64,000 bases of DNA from Enoplolaimus lenunculus (Eukaryota > Nematoda > Enoplea > Enoplida > Thoracostomopsidae), in the NCBI GenBank assembly GCA_030248215.1, contig JASANG010001091.1, positions 186,501 through 250,500 of the forward strand, written 5' to 3'. The position numbers and the translations under genes were made by a program. Positions 62,159 through 64,000 of the stretch are shown one piece after another. Within the stretch, counting starts at the first letter, position 1. Each line of letters begins with the position of its first letter. Under the pieces are notes generated by a model that saw nothing but the letters and a program-made list of their open reading frames with translations, was not told the origin of the DNA and did no database searches.

Positions 62159-62195
62159 GTTAGTAAAGAACTGTAGATTGTTTGAATAATTCCGA

Positions 62196-62318
62196 CCCGT
62201 AGTCAGGTCTCGCCGTGATATGAACGGGGCTAAACATCTTTCAAGAGGAGCAAACAAGCGTTTTCCTTACAAGCAAGGTTGAAAATGTTCTTGGGGGGGA
62301 AATTCTTGCAGGGGGTTG
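62196..62318. mobile_element. M7 MITE, cut by an M3 insertion
   Basis: Starts acccgtagtcaggtctcgcc and has ccttacaagcaaggttgaaa. It stops where the M3 copy at 62319 begins. Confidence 0.55.
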
Positions 62319-62570
62319 CACTGTAAATTCAAATGAGTTGATTAATCAATTCAGCTAGCGAGTTGATTATTTCTGAATTAACATCAGTAAGCATTAACTC
62401 ACTCTGAGTTAATTTGATTCTCAATCTGAGTTGAATTGACTCTAGGTGGCTTGGTTAATTAACTCACATTGAATTGAATCAACTCAAAATTCTGAGTTCT
62501 GATAATCCTAACTCAGACTGAGTGATTCAACTCATTCTGAGTTAAAATCAACTCACTGAAATTTACAGTG
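62319..62570. mobile_element. M3 MITE, complete, inserted in an M7 element
   Basis: Ends cactgtaaattcaaatgag and ctcactgaaatttacagtg; 252 bp, the same length as the copy at 3560. The left side abuts M7-like sequence ending gcagggggttg. Confidence 0.75.
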
Positions 62571-62630
62571 TGAGCCCCTGCCCAATTCGGTTTACCGAGC
62601 TCTACATATGAGTTGTTAAAAATTAATTTG

Positions 62631-62788
62631 GCTCTTGCACTGTTCACCACCTATTCATGGGCTTAATTTAATGCTCAGGTTTAGCGCTTAGGCTTAGTTT
62701 TCGTAAAGCCTAAGCGTTAACCTTTGCCTAAGATTTTACCTAAGCCTACGCCTAAGCCTTATTCTTGAAATCAGGGCAGTGTACAAGA
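62631..62788. mobile_element. M2 MITE with telomere-like core
   Basis: Starts gctcttgcactgttcacc and ends gggcagtgtacaagac. The left half has gcttaggctta and the right half has cctaagcctacgcctaagcc. Confidence 0.45.
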
Positions 62789-62820
62789 CCCGGTTTATGT
62801 TTGTTCTAATAGTTGCATCA

Positions 62821-62955
62821 CGCCCGTAGCCAGCTCAACTTGCTACAGGGGCTAAAAATATTAAGAGAGGCATACAAGCGTTTCAGATGAAATCTGGTTA
62901 GAATCATTATGACTGGGAGGGGGGGGACAAAATTTATCGCGAGATCGGAGCCCAG
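62821..62955. mobile_element. M7 MITE, partial
   Basis: Starts cgcccgtagccagctcaact and has gaggcatacaagcgtttcag. The right end is lost in a G-run. Confidence 0.55.
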
Positions 62956-63421
62956 TGGCCCCGGTCAATACTAAGGGCGCGAGTTGAATAGACAGTTTTG
63001 AACCAGAGCAAGTTCTTGCTACAATATGATTGGTTGTTTGAAAGTTTAGTTTGTTCAGCAATTGATTGGGTTATTCTGAACAGTAATTTATATTTGGGAC
63101 AACCGAGTTGTCAACTGAGGCAAATAGATGTTCAGGATACCGCATATATGAACCGTCTTAAAATATCAAAATATATAACCAGAATTGGGTCGCAACTACG
63201 TAAGTCTGCTCTTTCAATTATTTGGGGAATATACGTAAGTTTTAGAGTTATATGCATATGCGCCCCGTTTACTTACGTATAACTATCCAAAATACACTTT
63301 TTTGCCGATATTTCAAATCGAAATGAATATCAGTCTTCTCGCTTTTATTCGGATCACTACAGTAAGACTACTCAGAAATGCAAGCCTAAGTCAAAGCATA
63401 AAAATAACCCTAAGCCTAACA

Positions 63422-63620
63422 CCCATATTCACAAATGCGTATAGCACATATCAGTTAGCGATAGGTATTCAAACTGCCAACATCTCTGCAATTGCAGATC
63501 CCAAAATTGGTACAGGAGTAGGGCAACTCAAACTCGAACAATGTGTAGAATTTTGAACCTTCGTTACAGGGACCTATCGCCAACTGGTGATAGTAGCTAC
63601 ACACATTTGAGAATGTGGGC
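63422..63620. mobile_element. M6 MITE, well preserved
   Basis: Ends cccatattcacaaatgcgta and acacatttgagaatgtggg are inverted repeats, 199 bp. The interior includes aaaattggtacaggagtag. Confidence 0.7.
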
Positions 63621-64000
63621 TTAGGTTAATAAAATTTGAAAATTTCCAAAACAAATTTAGGAACTTGTAAACGAGTCGATTTAGATTTTAACCGATCATG
63701 AGCAATTTAGCTCATATGTTATATTTTGCTGTTTAAAATATTAATATTCACTATTAATGTTAATAAAAAATGTTTTCAAATTTTAGGATGCTCGTTTAAC
63801 GAAAACATTTGCAGAATATTTCCATTGCTTAATTTTCAAATAATTATTTCGAGTTCCATACCGGTGCAAAGTACATCGGTTTTTTGAGCAGTTTTGCTTG
63901 TTGTCGAACCGGAAAATTAATCTGCGTCCGCTTGCTACAAATCATATTAATCTATTTTATTTACAAAAAATGCCATTTGGTTTAAACAACAGTGGATGAT
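63621..64000 (+). other. Intron 60, last part: nothing recognised
   Basis: No FN3-like exon in any frame. The exon expected to finish domain 30 is not here. Confidence 0.45.

Noticed and set aside
63787-63845. Exon starting after ttttag at 63786
   Set aside because: The phase 0 reading (DARLTKTFAEYF) has no FN3 character and meets a stop without a donor, so it is not the missing end of domain 30.
1-64000. Retrovirus-like or LTR elements, LINEs or transposase genes
   Set aside because: No reverse transcriptase, integrase, capsid or transposase motif was seen in any listed frame, and no long direct terminal repeats. All recognised elements are short and non-coding.

Overview
This window looks like part of one very large animal gene on the + strand, made of many small exons in AT-rich introns. 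I trace 60 exons between position 1 and 62158. They join into one open frame of 9,276 nt (3,092 codons) with no stop, and every splice phase matches. The frame encodes the end of one fibronectin type III (FN3) domain followed by 30 more FN3 domains. Neither the start nor the stop codon of the gene is in the window. No signal peptide, membrane segment or kinase/phosphatase domain is visible. A nematode is the best guess for the organism: introns carry many degenerate (TTAGGC)n tracts, which is the nematode telomere unit, and giant FN3-only proteins such as myotactin (LET-805) are known there. The large, repeat-filled introns suggest a non-Caenorhabditis, perhaps enoplean, worm. That is inference, and a database search would settle it.

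Protein layout. The FN3 domains fall into six recognisable types, called here A to F, in a repeating order A-B-C-D-E-F. Domains in order: A-D-E-F (505-11226), A-B, A-B, A-B-C-D-E-F (13588-35866), A-B-C-D-E-F (36223-46582), A-B-C-D-E (46925-54225), A-B-C-D-E (55084-62158, last domain incomplete). Domains normally begin at phase 1 introns and are split once (twice in type E), usually at phase 0. Cysteines are placed by rule: one each in A, B, C and D, two in E, none in F, without exception over the last 20 domains.

Introns. They hold about a dozen families of short non-autonomous DNA elements (MITEs) with terminal inverted repeats. Some have clear target duplications: TA for Tc1/mariner-like, 8 bp for hAT-like, TTAA for piggyBac-like. 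The telomere-like tracts are mostly the cores of such elements. There is a tRNA-Arg(TCG)-like gene, a tRNA-Thr-like relic and tRNA-like pieces inside MITEs. No transposase, retrovirus-like element, CRISPR array or second protein gene was found.

Most unusual: four tandem arrays in this gene are built on splice junctions, so the repeat unit includes the exon end and the splice donor (39203-39648, 43091-43640, 49664-50149) or the splice acceptor (48405-48572). A fifth array starts two bases after a donor (30400-30601).
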